This document shows, one piece after another, positions 11,715 to 37,258 of a DNA stretch of 64,000 bases. The stretch's first letter is position 1. Each line of letters opens with the position of its first letter. The translations under genes were made by a program, and so were the position numbers. A model generated the notes under the pieces. That model was not told where the DNA came from. It saw nothing but the letters and a program-made list of their open reading frames with translations, and did not search any database. The stretch comes from Brachyhypopomus gauderio (taxonomy: Eukaryota; Chordata; Actinopteri; Gymnotiformes; Hypopomidae): contig NC_135218.1 of the NCBI RefSeq assembly GCF_052324685.1, positions 12,416,858 through 12,480,857 on the forward strand. Direction: 5' to 3'.

Positions 11715-14640
11715 TATACTACTGCCTCTTTCATGGGTGACAGTATCCTTAAAAATTATTATTGACTTTAAGTTCTTATAAAATCGATGTGGTGTTTAGA
11801 GGCAGCTTTTTTCAGCTCAGATCTCTAGAGTCAAGTCTTGTTTTACAATATCAGATGTAGAAGATGTGCCCTTTTAAAGTGCGTTGAAGTGCCTTTACTC
11901 CCTGAACTGTTGTGCACAGGCCAATCTTGGCCTCCAAACAATTTTTGGCCCAACACTTATTACCTATTATGACTGTAATATGAGCTTTTAAAGACCCAGG
12001 CCCCTCTGTTATTACATATGGATTTCTTATTTTGTGTATTATAGCCCCCTGAGCCTTGTCCCAGTCCCCACCCCACAGATTAGCCATACTTTCTAATCCA
12101 GATGTCATTAAGTCTCAGTGCCTCACAGTACACAGGGGGAAACAGAACCATTAATACATATCTCTTCTCAATCCAACACTGGAGCCAGTCCCGGTGTCAA
12201 AAGACATCAGCAGGTGTTAACCAGTCACAGGTCTTAAGTCACACGAACACATTAATTGAACTCAGCTCTAAACTTAATAGCTCAAGCAAAGGTTTTCCCA
12301 AGGGAGAATGAATAGATATTCTTGGAAATGCCTTGTTTGTTTACCTTTTTTCTTCAGACTTCAATAGATGTTGTAGTTTGAAGCACTTTAATATAAAGAA
12401 CATAATATAAATTGCTAGCAGTTCAATTAGGTTCAGTTAAATAATATTTTATATGCAATTTTTTTTAATAGACATTTTCACAAAACTGAAATTTTACAGA
12501 AATGTATGTCTAGACACCCAGAGAGACAAAGAGGAAACAGTGATAAATAAAGTGAATGAAGTTAGATATAAAATGTTAGATATAAAATAGTTAGATATAA
12601 GAACATTGTGAATGTGAAACTTATTGTTGGCAAAAAATAAGTATAAACTCTCAAAACAAGTTAATATCTCACACAAGGATATGGGGCATGACAGATATAT
12701 GAAATATATATGGAATAAAGTGCTTATAATCATGTCTTCTATTAGGGCTTCTACATTCTAATGGTAGTATTACTGTTGTTACTTTGCCAGAATCAGTAGC
12801 TATGAATCAGATAGGAGAGCTGTAGAATGTGTAGTCACCCAGGAACCAATTGTGTGCACTTTCATTCACTCATTAGGCTAAATATCAGATTTCCACGACA
12901 CAACAAAATTTCCTATAACTGATATGCAGATGGCACACGAAAATTCTTGCCTCTCTCTGTGAATGATTAACAGTCATCTGCTTATCTTTCAGATGTTTAC
13001 ATTTGTAGTAATATCCACTTTGATGGTGTCTAACTCTTCTTCTGGTTCCAACAACAGCACAGCACAATCTAAGCTTGAGTTCCCAAATTCATAGGGATGT
13101 TTATTTTTTGGATGTGATATTACAGTACTTAACACACTTCTGTAATGACTTGGAGTTTAATAGCATTTTTGTGTTTGCGCATTTGGTTATGTGTTACTTT
13201 GGAATATTCTCTCTTCAATTTTCTTTAATTCTGCAAATCACAAAGCTAACAAAAATAACATCATATTTGTAAAAGAAATATAGTTATTTAAAAAAAAGAC
13301 ATGTATGCCACAAAACACACAAACACTAAAATAAAAAATGTGTTTTGAAGCTTCCAAGAGTGGTTACCAAAAAACCTCCTTTAATTCACAACTCTGTAAC
13401 ATATGAAACATGTTTTTTTCAGGTCAGAAAGTCTTATTTTTTTCAAAAAGTCAAAACTATTTCAATACAAAAATGAAAGCACTATTACTGGTTCTGCTGT
13501 AAAAGGCCTGCAGCTATACTTACGACACCCTGAAACATGCAGTAGTCTTCATCGTCGCACACTTGCTGGCGTATGACAGACATTATGTTTGTTTTTGAAA
13601 TGTAATGCAGATGGACATCAAAGCTCCATTAACACAATTAAGCCTCTAAGGCATGCTGACATTTGGCAGATGAAGATGCACAGAGGGCTATATTTGTATT
13701 TTGCCCAAATAAGAATATGCTGGTATGAGTAGGCTATCAAATATCACATTTTTATTCTTTGCACAAGCCTGTTATATCTCAAGAGTAACTGCTTTAGAAT
13801 TTCTTAGGCTTTCCCATCATAGCCAGTATTGGATCACATTTCCTGTGGAAAGACCTACTGGCTGACAATGGACGCTTAAATTTGCATGACATGTTTGAAG
13901 CCAAAAACATTTAGAATCTTTGGACATCCTATAACATCAATGTTTATGCTTATTGAACAGATTTGTTCTGTTTGCTGAACTGACAACTGTTCCAGTACAC
14001 TGGAATCCCAGTATCACCAAGGGAGTTCGTGGCCGGCTTGTTGACATCTCAGCCTTTGGGGCAGCTTTAGTCCCAAGAGAAGCCTGAGGACCCTCAGAGG
14101 TTTTTATTGCGCCATGGTGTAATCCTTTGGCAGCTCTGATCATTTCTTAAAGGTTGTGGAATGAAGCCATACCAATTATATTTTTTTATGACATGTTAAA
14201 CTTGTATGACCCTTGCAACTCTATACTGGTGACCTTTGGTACCATCTTCATCAAGCTGGGAGCTTTATAGTGGCAGAGGAGGATTACCTGTGGCCATTCA
14301 GTGACCTTGTCCCTGTTTCATACTTTATTTATGGTCAAAATGTAAAGGATGAAATAAGACATTTGTTACTTTTAAGTACACTGGAACACTGCTGCTTTTT
14401 TGACTGATTTAATTACAGAAATGGCTCTTTATAATTGGGAGGAATAGATTGTATGCACTATGGCTCAGGTAGTGTGTATAGAAACAACAGCTCAGTGCTC
14501 TGAAGATGGCTTGGATTTATCATAGGACAAAAATAAAACACTGGTATGGTCATAAGATGCTGCTTAGGAGGGCAAACATTAGTGGGCAAACAGGGTAAAA
14601 ATTCATGACCAAATGGAGCAGCTCAGACATGATGACCACA
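11715..14640. other. Gene-free upstream flank of the myosin gene
   Basis: Almost 3 kb with no supported gene. Short open frames on the minus strand near 11851-12108 and 13937-14143 match nothing I recognise. The sequence is not obviously repetitive, so regulatory DNA for the downstream myosin gene could be here, but I can point to no specific element. Confidence 0.4.
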
Positions 14641-14941
14641 CATTTAAAACCGCATATAAGAGAGAGCTTGAGACACAGTTCTACAGGCACCCAGCTAAGG
14701 TGAGTAACTGAAAGACTCACAATGGTTGAAGCTCTTTTATATTTTCTGTACTTTCTCCATATCAGTTAATCTGTGTCTGTTTTGTAATAATAATAATATC
14801 ACATGTTGAACATCTTAGAAGTTCTCAGAGGAAAGAGTTCATCAAATGATGGTTGGTGACAAGCATGACACATGAACTTTGTTTTCTTTAACAGTACCAC
14901 GAAACATCAGCATCAGGGTTCTTGAGAGGCATCAGCCAAGG
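14616..14941 (+). promoter_or_regulatory. Myosin core promoter and two non-coding 5' exons
   Basis: A TATA-like element (TATAAG, 14655-14660) is preceded about 40 bases upstream by an E-box (CAAATG, about 14616). A short non-coding exon ends at 14699 with aag|gtgagt. A second, 14895-14941, runs from acag|taccac to aagg|gtaaat. The third exon begins at 15356 and carries the ATG at 15374. Two untranslated exons before the start codon are the standard arrangement of sarcomeric myosin heavy chain genes. The transcription start itself is inferred, about 25-30 bases after the TATA element. Confidence 0.65.
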
Positions 14942-15159
14942 GTAAATAATGCCTTATCTTGGAGATGTGTTTTATTTAGAAATAGAATAGTTTAAACAAT
15001 ACTTAATTATATTGTTTTCCAAAAAGTCAAGAGGCTTACATAGTTACACAGTGGTACAAGCACAAGTCAAGGAATCGTCTACCTATTATATATGCATCAA
15101 GAGTTACATGCGGTTACATAAAATATTGTCACAAAGATAATCTTACTAGGGTAGATGCC

Positions 15160-15161
<2 letters not shown>

Positions 15162-15232
<71 letters not shown>
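15162..15232 (+). repeat. (CT)n(GT)n compound microsatellite
   Basis: A CT tract passes directly into a GT tract in the myosin 5'UTR intron, about 120 bases before the acceptor of the first coding exon. Confidence 0.9.
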
Positions 15233-15236
<4 letters not shown>

Positions 15237-15373
15237 ATCAGTTTAAGAATTCAGAAGTCTTAATTTTCTGTTTCCCTCATATCACCTACTGAATTTTCCA
15301 GGTGACCAGGTAAACAAAACATATTTAATAAAAGTTATACTTTGTTACTTTCCAGTAAAGTATCACCGTAATT

Positions 15374-28330
<12,957 letters not shown>

Positions 28331-29553
28331 CAGGATGGAACAGAGAAGCAGCTCATACAATATGAGTTCTATTCATCAGCAAAATATTATCCTGGATTAT
28401 ACACACAACCAATAAAAGAGCTTATTATCTAAAAATTGGTCTTTGTGCTCTCCATTTCTGGTCAAAATGATGACTATTAACTACCCACCTAAGTGAATTG
28501 ATATTATTAAGGAACAACCTCCGATGTGTATCAGTATGTGTCAAAATTCATCTGCTTAAGCTGTGAGCTTCTGTCATATTCTGAGATCCAGTAATGAGTC
28601 TGGGACTGAAGGCAGCCTTAATGACACGCTCAATGTCACATTACAACTCCAAAACATAACATTGTTGAATTACTCATTTAAAATCACAAAATCAAATGCA
28701 CTAGTAGATGCCTGTTCTTATGATTAATTTGAAACCACCTTTAGTGACTAGCTAGATAGAAAAAAAATCCCATGCTTTATTTAAACTCTAAATCAGGATT
28801 GCCTGACTTCACTCATGAAAGATCAGCAGGTTGGTGATTTCCATGCAACTGGAAAAGACTCAGCCTCGCCACCACAAGAGGGTGCTGTTGCTCTCGTCAC
28901 TACGTGCTTGCCGATGCCGCAGTTGTCAGGGCAATGGCGTCTCGTGTTCAGGAAAGTGGTGTCTGTAGCAGCGTAAGATTTAGTCTATTGTGAATAAGTG
29001 GCTAAACAGTTGCGCAAATTTCAGAAATGGCTACTTTATGATAAGTTCAGACAGACGGATTGTAATTATGTCACCGTGCACGACAACTGACTGGATATAT
29101 GGATGTACGCAGTACCGATTCCTGACATGACGTCGCAGCGTAAATGAAACATGCAGGATATCTGAGTCAATGTTGACATCCGTAGGTTAAAAGCCCTGCT
29201 GAGTAAGCGCTGTTTTCATCGGATAATATAGCATATCAGAAACTGTAACCAGCGTGTAACGTACTTGTTCATTAATGCGATAGTAGCAAAAATATTTATA
29301 TTTATTTACACAGCTCATTTGTCCGCCTAGCTAACTAAATACATTATTAATGATCCTTTTTACTACCTAATAGGTGAAACCCGTTGGCCATGGGGACTGT
29401 GTGGAGTAGTAGGCTGTGTAATTACGTTTAACTTTTAGCTGCCAGAGGACCATACTGTCACCATCCGTGACCATTCTGGCTGTGTGGGAAATCCGTTTAG
29501 TGCATATACGAGTTTTTACAAATAAAATGTTTCTTCGTTGTTAATTAGCCAAA
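28331..29553. other. Myosin 3'UTR and p4htm upstream region
   Basis: The myosin 3'UTR probably ends after AATAAA at 28411-28416. A CTCF-like core (ccaccacaagagggtgctg) lies at 28869-28887, and a CRE-like TGACGTCG at 29128-29135. An ATG at 28934 opens 13 codons that end exactly at a good donor, agcagc|gtaaga (28972/28973). With the weak acceptor just before the p4htm ATG (attag at 29545-29549), this could be a 5' leader exon, but splicing it would give only a short upstream ORF, not an N-terminal extension. Confidence 0.5.
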
Positions 29554-30150
29554 ATGACGAAATTTCAGGATACTCCAATGGATGCACCATTGCCAACTTC
29601 CCCGCCGTTACTCCGCGAACGAATCCCCGTGCAGAAAAGCAACGTCTGTTCCCGGTCGTACTTTATGGTGGTCATGGTCTTTTTTCACGTGTACATCTTC
29701 AACGTTATTGCACTTCTTCTCTACGTGCATTACAATAACGCCTCTAATGCCGTGGGCTCCGACCTTGATTTCACCGGTAGCAGTCACAAAATAGCAGAAC
29801 AGTTGAATACTGAACCTCCTCCTGACACCAGTTTTACACGAAATATATACCTTCCACGGATCGAGGGAATACGGGTTAGATTTGCTTTGCTTTATTGTTT
29901 AAAATGGAAAATTTTGTATTTTTGAAAGTTCTAATTCGGTACAGTATTGATGAGACAATTGTTGTTTCTCAGGTTGGCCATGTCCAAAAAGTGTCTCTGA
30001 TGCCAGGAAAAACGCACGAGATGAGGACTCTTAGTCTAAAGCCCCTGCTGTTTGGTAAATTATTGTTTACTAAAGTCCTTCAAATTTTGATGTGCATTCT
30101 GTTGGACAGGGAGGCACAAACACATCTTTGATCCGAATGTCATGTTGCTG

Positions 30151-30231
<81 letters not shown>

Positions 30232-30480
30232 CGTGCGTGTGTGTATGTGTGTGTGTGCGCGCGCATGTGCATTCGTGCATTCCTGCTGCAGAGATCCCAG
30301 GTTTCCTCTCGGAGGACGAGTGTGCTGTGGTCATGCGCCTGGCTCAACTCAAGGGCTTGACAGAGAGTCAGGTCATGGTGCCCGAGGGGCAGGAGGAGCT
30401 AAACCAGCAGCTCAACCTCAGCCCCGAAGAGATCTTTCATTTGCTTGACCTCAATCAGGATGGTCAGCTGCAGACACATG

Positions 30481-30558
<78 letters not shown>

Positions 30559-32735
30559 GTCAATGTGCCAGTCCTGTGCTTATATGCATGTATAGGTGTT
30601 GTTAATGTTGAAATATATCATATAAACTGCATGCTGTTCCTTTGCCCATGGTGCAGATTTTGACACATTCTCGAGTGAGAGATGGGATCTGGTTAACCCC
30701 TGAGAACCTGAGAGAGATCTATGATGGCCTTAAAGTTGACCGGGATAATAATGGTGAAAACAAAATTTTGGAAAATTTAAACCGCAGTCAATTAAGGATA
30801 AAACTAATGAAGCAAACAAACAAAAAAAAACCTTAATCATAGATTTTTATTCATAGATTTCTGTGTATATAATGCGTGTTTGTTGCATGCAAAGTGCCAT
30901 GTGCTGTTGTATAGTCGTTTGTATGTGTTTTCTTTAGGTTTTCTGAGTGTGGAGGAGTTTGGTCAACTGAACAGTGATGCGTTCCAGCGTTTCCTGCTCC
31001 AGCGTGGGGTGAAGAAGAGTCACCTGGTGAGGAACAGCAAGCACACGTGGCTCTACCAGGGCCACGGAGCACACCAGGTCCTGCAGGAGCTCCGCAACAG
31101 GTACCCCTCCGCCCGCCAGGGCCGTCGCCAGCCCCCTCTCATCTCTCATGTCACTGAAACTGTGCTCCTCTGTCGGACGGCGCAGAGTCATACGTTTGAC
31201 GAGGCTCCCGTCCTCCCTGGTGGAGCTGAGCGAACCCCTTCAGGTGGTGCATTACGAGCAGGGAGGCCATTACCATGCCCACCATGACAGCGGGCCAGTG
31301 TTCCCAGATACCATCTGCACTCACACCCGGCTCGCTGCCAACCTGTCTTCACCTTTCCAGACGTCCTGCAGGTGAGCCAGAGATGTCAGATCGGCTGGCA
31401 GCATTGAAGCATTTAAAGTTTCCAGTTATGCAAAATTTCCAGTAGTGCTTCAAAATCATGTCATAAAAATGATTTGATTACTAGAATGGTTTTTAAGTGC
31501 TTCGTGTTGTTTCTGCAGGTACATTACTGTCCTGTTCTACTTGAACAGTGTGGAAGAAGGTGGAGAAACCACCTTTCCTGTTGCAGACAACAGAACCTTT
31601 GAAGAAGTGGCAAGTTTTACTAACTAAAATAGCTTTAGTTTTCTCTGTGTATATTATGGTTGAATCAAAGCACTAGTTTCAAAACCGTTTTTTGCTTGTA
31701 TATTCTCCAGTCACTTATACAAAACAACGTAGATCTGTTGGACACAAGGAAGCACTGTGATAAAGGCAACCTGAGAGTGAAGCCCACCAAGGGGACAGCA
31801 GTGCTGTGGTACAACTACCTCTCTGATGGCAGAGGTACTGATAAAGAGAACTTCTTTACACCCTTTCATATATTCATCTCCATTGCTTTATATAAGAAAT
31901 TAACTTTGGAATAATCTGGTCACAATGTAATAATGCCTTTCTGTTTTATAGTGAAATTCTTCTAAACACTTGCGTCGAGGAAAAAAAGCTGTTTTTAAAA
32001 TGCAGTTGTGTATGTTCCTGAGCTAGTTTGCATGTGTATGTAAGGTTTTGGTATCCCTGCTGATAAAACCTTTCCTCTCTTTAATAACATGTTCACAATA
32101 CACATGAAATATTAAAACTTTCTTACACTAGACAGTTTAGAAATATTTACACTGTCCTTAAGCTCAGTAGTACACTATTAGGTACTATTAGGTCGTGTAG
32201 GTGCCTTTTTCAAGACTGTCAGTGATTTTCTGCCTCATTTACATTAGGCCAGTCTGACCAACTGTATGTGTCATCATCAGACCATCATCAGTTTTTTTCT
32301 CCACCTGAAATTTCCAGCCAACATTGGTCGTGAATAGAAAAACACAAGCAACAGATGAGCTAGTTGTAGGAAAGTGTATTTAGAAGTACACACAAAATTC
32401 AATATAAATTTAATCTACATGTTCATTTTTTGATTATTGGTATTCATATTGTTTTTGTTTTAATAAATTATTTACCTTATTGGTCTATGGATGAAGTCTA
32501 TGGATATGTTCTGCATGAGGACTGTGCTCTGCTGCCCCCTGTAGGCTGGGTAGGTGAACAGGATGAATACTCTCTACACGGTGGCTGTATCGTCACTCGA
32601 GGGACAAAATGGATCGCCAACAACTGGATCAATGTAGACCCAGACTACCAACGGCAGGTGCGCTACCAGCAGCTTGTATTGCAGGAGAAGGAGTCCCAGG
32701 AACAGCAGCCCACAGGCCACCACCAAGAACTGTAA
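29554..32735 (+). CDS. p4htm: Transmembrane prolyl 4-hydroxylase (P4H-TM)
   Basis: Nine exons (29554-29874, 29973-30054, 30292-30482, 30657-30753, 30938-31100, 31186-31371, 31519-31609, 31711-31834, 32545-32735) give 481 residues. Residues about 34-60 form one membrane anchor ([20 protein letters not shown]). Two EF-hand loops follow ([12 protein letters not shown] and DRDNNGFLSVEE). The 2-oxoglutarate dioxygenase core carries the iron ligands H-H-D in HYHAHHDSG, the distal His in YSLHGGC, and the 2-oxoglutarate-binding Lys in TRGTKW. P4H-TM resides in the ER membrane with a lumenal catalytic domain and acts on proline, including that of HIF-alpha. The seventh intron uses a GC donor (gaagtg|gcaagt). 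The third exon lies between two long GT tracts. The C-terminus is shorter than in mammals. AATAAA at 33315 may end the mRNA. Confidence 0.95.
30152..30260 (+). repeat. (GT)n microsatellite before p4htm exon 3
   Basis: A GT tract of about 110 bases with GTGC interruptions ends roughly 30 bases before the exon 3 acceptor (ctgcag at 30286-30291). Confidence 0.95.
30483..30554 (+). repeat. (GT)n microsatellite forming the p4htm exon 3 donor
   Basis: A pure GT tract of 72 bases begins with the very first bases of the intron, so the 5' splice site is its first GT. Confidence 0.95.
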
Positions 32736-34436
32736 ACACACTTATATGCACTTACGCATGCAAAGATACACAGTCACACAAGACCTGTAAATGCACACAC
32801 ATGCATGCGTGACCACAGATCAAGACCTGCAAACATGCATGCACACTTATAGGCTCAGAAACACGGGTTTAACACGTAGGTTCTTGTGCAAACACGCATT
32901 GTAAGGGATCATATACCATAACCTGACCACCTGGACTATTGGCTTCATTTTTTTAAGCTGAGCTTTCAAAATGTGGATCCTCTTATCTGATTACCAAGTG
33001 TCTGTTAAAGTTACTGGGTAGCAGGAACGAGTTTTTAATACATGTGTGACAAGGTAGAGATGAGTTATTTCTCAGGCTAACACCAGGCTTATGTTGACAG
33101 GTTATCTGTACTAATGCTTATGTCCATGCTCTCATGGACAGTACATCCACATAAAACAGTATGCTTCTGTAGCTCTCCTTCAAGCTTGTTTACATTTGTG
33201 GAAAGAGGAACAAGAAAGAGGTTCTTGTACACCAAATCCTTTAACTTGGCCTGCTTCAAGTTAAGACCTGCATTGGCAAATATTCAGTAGCACTTGCTAC
33301 AGAATATACAGCCGAATAAAAGCTTCACCACCTAGATACATCGATACCTGAAGTAGTACTTGTGGTAGGATTCAGGAAGAAGAGCACTGAGATTTATGCA
33401 GCTGTGAACATTTTTGGTTTCTCTACATTTGCATTTCTGTATTTGGTAGACACTATTATCCAGAGCAGCTTACAGAGTGAGTCATTGTACAGAGGTAGGC
33501 ATAGGTGCAGTGTTAGGGGTCTTGCCCAAGGACACATACTAGTGCAGACGAGGTGCTGAACCCCAGTCCCCCACAGGAGATGTCACCATTATTTATTTAT
33601 GGGAATGCAGCCATATTTTCTAACTTTTGTTTACATATTTATGCAATACCTCCTAAAGAGTGTAAAATAATGTTAACTTGAGGTTCGCTCATTGGTATTA
33701 ATTACATATTTATTACCACAGATGTCATCAACAACAGCTCATTGGATTTCAGTTTAGTTATTTATTTATTTATTTATTATGGATCCATTTTAACATACCA
33801 AGAAAATTATACATCTGGTCATACACCCATTACTTCAGAGAGGAACAAACATGCTTAAATTATCCTTGCACAAACAGATACTCTATATTGGGTTTGAGCT
33901 TATTTATTTCTATTTGGTCAATATTGTAAACTTTTTCACCTTATCCAAAGATGTTCAATTGCTGTTTTGATATTTATTTATTATTTATAGTAACATTGTT
34001 TTCAGAATGTGTGCAGAGTTCGCAGAATATACAAATAAATATATAAAAACTCACAAAAGGATATACTTGTTATTTATTTATGTTTTTAATAAATACATTG
34101 GAAATGTAATGCATAATTATGACATTAGGAATTTCATTAGGAAATTAATGTGTAATAATTTAAATTAACATATTTTACTTGACATTCTCATATTTAATAA
34201 TAATTTGATCAATAAATAGTTAATCCATAATTCCAAAAAATCTGGGGCCAGCCCTGTTTATGCTGTTCAGGATTCATTGTTCAAATAATCACAAACTAGA
34301 ACATAATTTTGTCCTGAACCCCTAAAATGTTGCTGTCCATAAAGTCATTAAAGTCATAGAGAAGTACTGAGGTCTGGCAGTACTGTTGCATGTGTGACAG
34401 GAGGAATCTTAGGAGATGTGGTTAGTACAACGCCTC
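32736..34436. other. Convergent p4htm/slc26a6 intergenic region
   Basis: The 3'UTRs of the two convergent genes. AATAAA at 33315 suits p4htm. From about 33590 to 34250 the DNA is very AT-rich with many TTTATT and AATAAA motifs on both strands, so poly(A) sites for slc26a6 on the minus strand are likely here. A decayed SINE-like copy occupies about 33423-33575. Confidence 0.5.
33423..33575 (-). repeat. Decayed SINE-like repeat, reverse orientation
   Basis: catttgcatttctgtatttg, then the gtagacactattatccagag and cagcttacagagt segments, resemble the reverse complement of the SINE tail at 1310-1361. They continue into a ggtcttgcccaaggacacat segment and a region resembling the reverse of a tRNA B box (gaaccccagtc). 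Many substitutions point to an old copy. Confidence 0.6.
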
Positions 34437-37194
34437 TCATAGTCTGGTGTTGCTCGGCCTCTGTAATAGAAAATTTCACAAATTAAACTTACTTTCATGT
34501 TTGTATATAATAATTTCAATGCAAGCTGGGAACTTGTCTTACTTGGTAATAGGTAACGGGTGTAATCTAGTAATAGATGTAATCTACCATTTAATCTTAA
34601 CTAAACTACCATGTGAACGTACGGGCATATAACTGCTAAAGATTTATAAAACTCACCACTTTTGTTTCGTAGTTTGTCAGAGTTCCATCGCCATGGTGGT
34701 CGAGGCAGTAAAGCACTGCGTCATGCACGGTAGTGAAGAGCCGCTCTTTGGAGATATGTGCAAAGAAGCCGCCTTGCTCCAGCTGTTCCACTACAGGTGC
34801 TGGAGTGAAGGCAACACAGAACACATGCACTAGTGAGGTCAACTGGAGCACGTTGGATGTGAAAGGTCCATGCACACTTGTAAGAACCAGTAGCAGAGAA
34901 AAGCAGGCTGCTCCTATAAACCAGTTACCTTAATTAAATGTACAATAACATGAACACATATCCAACAGTCAGGCTTACCTTGACAGCCTGCTATGTATAT
35001 ATCCACATCGATCTCTCCAAAGTCATGAATTATCTGTATAATCAGAGGGCATTTTTAATTGTGGTTCATTTCATTGATAAATATGCATACTATATTTGTA
35101 CTAAGGTTTTAATCTAAATCAACTTTGCTTTTGCAACTTACACTTTTCAAAGTCTTGAGGGCCACCATATCAATGAAGTTGGCGGGGGAAAGATCCAAGA
35201 TGATGGAGTGGATGTCCCAGGTCCACTTACCCAATGAGCCCAACGAAACTCGTTCCAGATCCCTGCTGAGGGTGTCCTCACTGCTGGACCCCAGTGTAGT
35301 GATGTCCCCGTCCTGCAAATCTGACATTGATCCCAGTGTCGTGGTTTCAGGGTCTGTGCCTTTCAGGTACACCCAACTGTTGTGCGGCGTCTCAGGCATA
35401 ACAAACACCGTGCTGTTCTCGCGGTCCTTCCAGCCTGACTCCTCCTCTTGGGTGAAGGCTCCACCCCTTTCTCCCAGCTGCCCTGCCTCTTCCTCAACTG
35501 AGAACACATCCCCTTTATGTCTCTGAGAGGCTGCTCTGAGAGCTTGTTTCTGAGCACAGACACAGAGAGAATGAGCAGTCCTGAGCAGAGATTTGTGAAC
35601 ATGCGCAAGAATTATTGCCACATCATGCAATAATAAGTCGCACAAGCATTATTGCATGCATCATTAAGAAACCCTTACAGCTCATTAAAAGGTTAAATGT
35701 GATTTTCAGACCAATTAATACTGAGCTCCACACTTTGTAGGACTCATTGGGAGATTTGGAACGCTGCCTCACTTGTCTTTTGGCTTGTCTCCTAGCTCTT
35801 CGCGCCGCTCTCATATCCCGTTTCCGCTGTTTGGCCTCCTGTCTACGTTTATAAGTGATCATCTTAGTGATGTCCAGGCCACTCTGCAATCACAGTTATG
35901 GATGCACAAAACTGAAACACACGCAAAAATCACAACATCTACAGCAAAGAATCTCGATGTAAATGATATGGCACAGATATCAGGGGTGTCCGGCTCAACA
36001 TCAGGAATAAATGTATACCTTTTCTTTCAGTGCTTCTAGGTAGAGTTCAGCATTGGCAAAGTATACGGTAGCCGAAGATCGGAATATGGTGATGCCTGGT
36101 ACCTCCCTAACCTGCCACAAACATAGGCCTCATTCATTCACAACACCACTCACCATTTAAACACTTAATTACATTTACTAATATATTTGTGTTTTAGCCT
36201 GTTTTGATCTAAGTGATATGTTAAATTATCTAATGAGATTTCTTAATAAGAAGCATTGATTGTTCTGTTTGATTTTTAACATTTTTTAATACACACAATC
36301 CTTATTTCATTCCCAAGTATGATGTACATCATACATAAAATATTCCATACTTATATTATTTATATCTACAACAATATCTGTAACAAGTAACAATGTAGAA
36401 TTACACAATAAGTAACAGCATTTTAATAGTTTAATCCCATTTTATATAGATCAGACATACTGTTCAGGAAACAGTGTTAGATGGTGTAGCACAGCGGAAC
36501 ATGCTTCACCTCTCTGTGGGTCTCCATGTCCAAATAAAGCTCAGTACCAGGTAGATTCCCAAGCACAGAGTATCGCGGGCTGTAAAATAGTCACTTTAAA
36601 ATATTTATTACAATGCTTATACAGCACAGATAAAGCATGACATTGTGGTCACTTGAGTGCTACACATTTTGGAGCAGAAGTCTTGAGATTTCAAGATAAG
36701 GATAATAGATAATAGATAATAGATAATAGATAATAGATAATAGGGAAATGAGAGAGTGGTGAGTCTAACCTCTGCGTTCTGAAGATAACGGTAAGTATGG
36801 TGAAGCTAATGGAGGCTGCCAGACCCATATCCAGGTTAAAGAGAACAGTGGACACCCATGTCACCAACCAAACCAACTACATCCAGTAAATACACAATAC
36901 AGCACATTTATATCACCTTACATTACATTAAATACGAATTATGCTTCTATAACTAGTAGTACTAACCATAAAAAATTCAGATTACAAAGCCGCTATTAAA
37001 TTCATGAATAATGATGGATCATTATTGACCAGAGAGGGCAAAAACAACAATTGATAATAGAATTTGAATGTTGATTGTAACATTAGGGTAATCTACCAGA
37101 TCCATCTTGTTGCTTCTCCACAGTGTGACAATGTCAGTATACTGCTTGAACATGCCCTTTAGATTCACAAAGACGATGGCAGCAAGGACAGCCT

Positions 37195-37258
<64 letters not shown>

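Noticed and set aside
11851-12108. An 85-codon open frame on the minus strand upstream of the myosin gene
   Set aside because: The predicted peptide matches no family I recognise, has no splice context or conserved motif, and the length is not unusual for chance.
13937-14143. A 68-codon open frame on the minus strand
   Set aside because: No recognisable domain, no supporting promoter or splice signals, and compositionally unremarkable.
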